Source: Lachnospiraceae bacterium (GTDB lineage: Bacteria > Bacillota > Clostridia > Lachnospirales > Lachnospiraceae). From it: a stretch of 64,000 nt of DNA. The stretch lies in assembly GCA_009911185.1 (NCBI GenBank), contig QXWW01000010.1, forward strand, positions 62,001 through 126,000, given 5' to 3'. The stretch's first letter is position 1. Every line of letters begins with the position of its first letter. Positions 63,101 to 64,000 of the stretch are shown here, one piece after another. The translations under genes and the position numbers were made by a program. Below the pieces are notes generated by a model, which was not told where the DNA came from, did not search any database, and saw only the letters and a list, made by a program, of their open reading frames with translations.

Positions 63101-63595
63101 CTAATTTTCAATATCTTCAACTGTTAATTTAAGGCTACCGCTAAAATTTTCCCCCTTTAGGACAATGTAATTATCCCCTGGAGAAATAGTGTACTCCTTT
63201 GCGCCTTCTGAATTATTATTGACAATCGTATATTGGTCAGTACCTGCAATCCAATTTAGTTCAGCAGTACCCTCATGTATTGTTAGTTTATAGGTTGCTT
63301 GTAGGTGATTGCCATTTTCACGCTCTAAAACTGTTCCGCCAAAAATGAATTCTTTTCCGTTAAAATCATCATAGGCAGCCGTATAAGTACCCGTATAGGC
63401 AGCCTCACCATTATCCTTTTCACCTTGTAAGTTCTTTTCCTTCGTTAATGCGTGTTTACTGTATGATTGCATCCAATTATCCCATCCATCAATCAGATTA
63501 TCTTTTAAATTTCCTTTATTATGATCAGAGTTGCAGCCTACAACGCAAAAGGTCAAGCACAATGAAAATACGCAAGAGATAACTGCTTTTCTCAT
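63101..63595 (-). CDS. Lipoprotein of unknown function
   Basis: 164 residues. Signal peptide RKAVISCVFSLCLTFCVVGC with lipobox VVGC. The mature part is rich in aromatic beta-strands (EYTISPGDNYIVLKGENFSG), suggesting a beta-barrel or jelly-roll domain exposed on the outside. Same strand and close spacing with the neighbouring membrane protein genes. Confidence 0.75.
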   Translation of the reverse strand: MRKAVISCVFSLCLTFCVVGCNSDHNKGNLKDNLIDGWDNWMQSYSKHALTKEKNLQGEKDNGEAAYTGTYTAAYDDFNGKEFIFGGTVLERENGNHLQATYKLTIHEGTAELNWIAGTDQYTIVNNNSEGAKEYTISPGDNYIVLKGENFSGSLKLTVEDIEN

Positions 63596-63610
63596 AATTG
63601 AAGCACCCCT

Positions 63611-63907
63611 CTACTGAATAAAGTTTATGAATACTGCAAGTGCAAGAATACCACATATAAGCAATAGCCATAGGCTGCTGATAATTGCCCCGATAATGTT
63701 TATTGCACTTCTGCTATCGTGATTTTTGACACAGACAACAGATAGGATAAATCCAATCAGTACAGACAATATATTTACGCTCGCCCATACTGAACGCATC
63801 TCAGCAGACAATGCAATATTCAGCAGAGTCGGAATAAAAGTTGCCAATGGCAGTAAACTAATCACAACTGCCACCACACTAATTTTTTTTAATCTCTTAT
63901 TTTCCAT
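63611..63907 (-). CDS. Small membrane protein of unknown function
   Basis: 98 residues with three hydrophobic segments (VVAVVISLLPLATFIPTLLN; VNILSVLIGFILSVVCV; AIISSLWLLLICGILALAVF). Follows a membrane protein end by seven bases and precedes the lipoprotein gene by 15, so they probably form one operon. Confidence 0.7.
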   Translation of the reverse strand: MENKRLKKISVVAVVISLLPLATFIPTLLNIALSAEMRSVWASVNILSVLIGFILSVVCVKNHDSRSAINIIGAIISSLWLLLICGILALAVFINFIQ

Positions 63908-63914
63908 AATCTGA

Positions 63915-64000
63915 TTACCTCATTTCTTTTTTTCCAAAACGTGTTACCGCTACTGCAAATACCAAAATAAAAATCAATACCGCACATGGCAAAAACGGAA
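63915..64000 (-). CDS. C-terminal end of a membrane protein (5' end outside window)
   Basis: The open frame PFLPCAVLIFILVFAVAVTR ends FGKKEMR at 63915. One hydrophobic helix plus a short basic tail is visible, like the last helix of an ABC-2 permease or similar. Frame chosen by hydrophobicity and the stop just before the next gene. Confidence 0.45.
   Translation of the reverse strand, partial: PFLPCAVLIFILVFAVAVTRFGKKEMR

Overview
The window looks like a chromosome segment of a spore-forming, strictly anaerobic gut member of the Lachnospiraceae (Clostridia). The evidence is a complete spoIVA, NfnAB electron bifurcation, an FprA diiron flavoprotein, a hydrogenase-like H-cluster protein fused to a chemotaxis signalling domain, a FeoB-associated Cys-rich peptide, LytTR/GHKL regulators, and mobile-element families (TnpV, cysteine-rich KTR, DUF6194, MobC/relaxase/DUF4368 recombinase) typical of that family. 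The species was not identified. All family names come from reading the sequence; no database search was run.

Bases 1-38000 are mostly core chromosome, and nearly all genes lie on the minus strand. In order: the tail of a fused MFS/spermidine synthase (+); a putative H2-sensing H-cluster/MCP fusion with a strong promoter; two small membrane proteins, one probably iron related; a hexuronate operon (GPH transporter, uxuA, uxuB, uxaC); a MutS2-like protein without the Smr nuclease; a repeat-rich stretch with a promoter-driven hydrophobic micro-ORF; a broken secreted fibronectin-type protein; two orphan response regulators, one with Glu in place of the phospho-acceptor Asp; fprA-nfnB-nfnA; an ECF sigma/anti-sigma/membrane operon whose sigma gene lacks a normal start codon; rpsU and alaS; an MBL hydrolase and an MCP; spoIVA; an ACT protein with phenylacetate-CoA ligase; malQ; and a sugar ABC importer without its ATPase.

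Bases 38000-64000 are accessory DNA. They hold a FlxA-like gene beside two damaged DUF6033 genes, a GHKL/LytTR two-component system, and then a layered mobile region. That region contains a BlaI/BlaR1-type regulator pair, three KTR genes, three TnpV copies, a TetR/ABC/MFS efflux cassette with broken ABC genes, a nonsense-mutated element sigma factor, a DUF6194 gene, a hairpin-rich putative oriT, mobC, a relaxase and a large serine recombinase. A MerR-TipAS/DUF2268 metalloprotease cassette follows. Further right are an HNH endonuclease remnant, an HrgA-like PD-(D/E)XK protein, an ester cyclase, a decayed inverted copy of the DUF6194 locus, a frameshifted single-domain response regulator, a lipoprotein and membrane proteins.

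In the mobile half, a recurring pattern is a cargo cassette with its own regulator next to a KTR gene, with a TnpV copy on one side. This suggests repeated cargo exchange in one integration hot spot. Several genes there are broken by single-base changes (poly-A indels, sense-to-stop changes, lost start codons), so the element is either decaying or affected by sequencing error.
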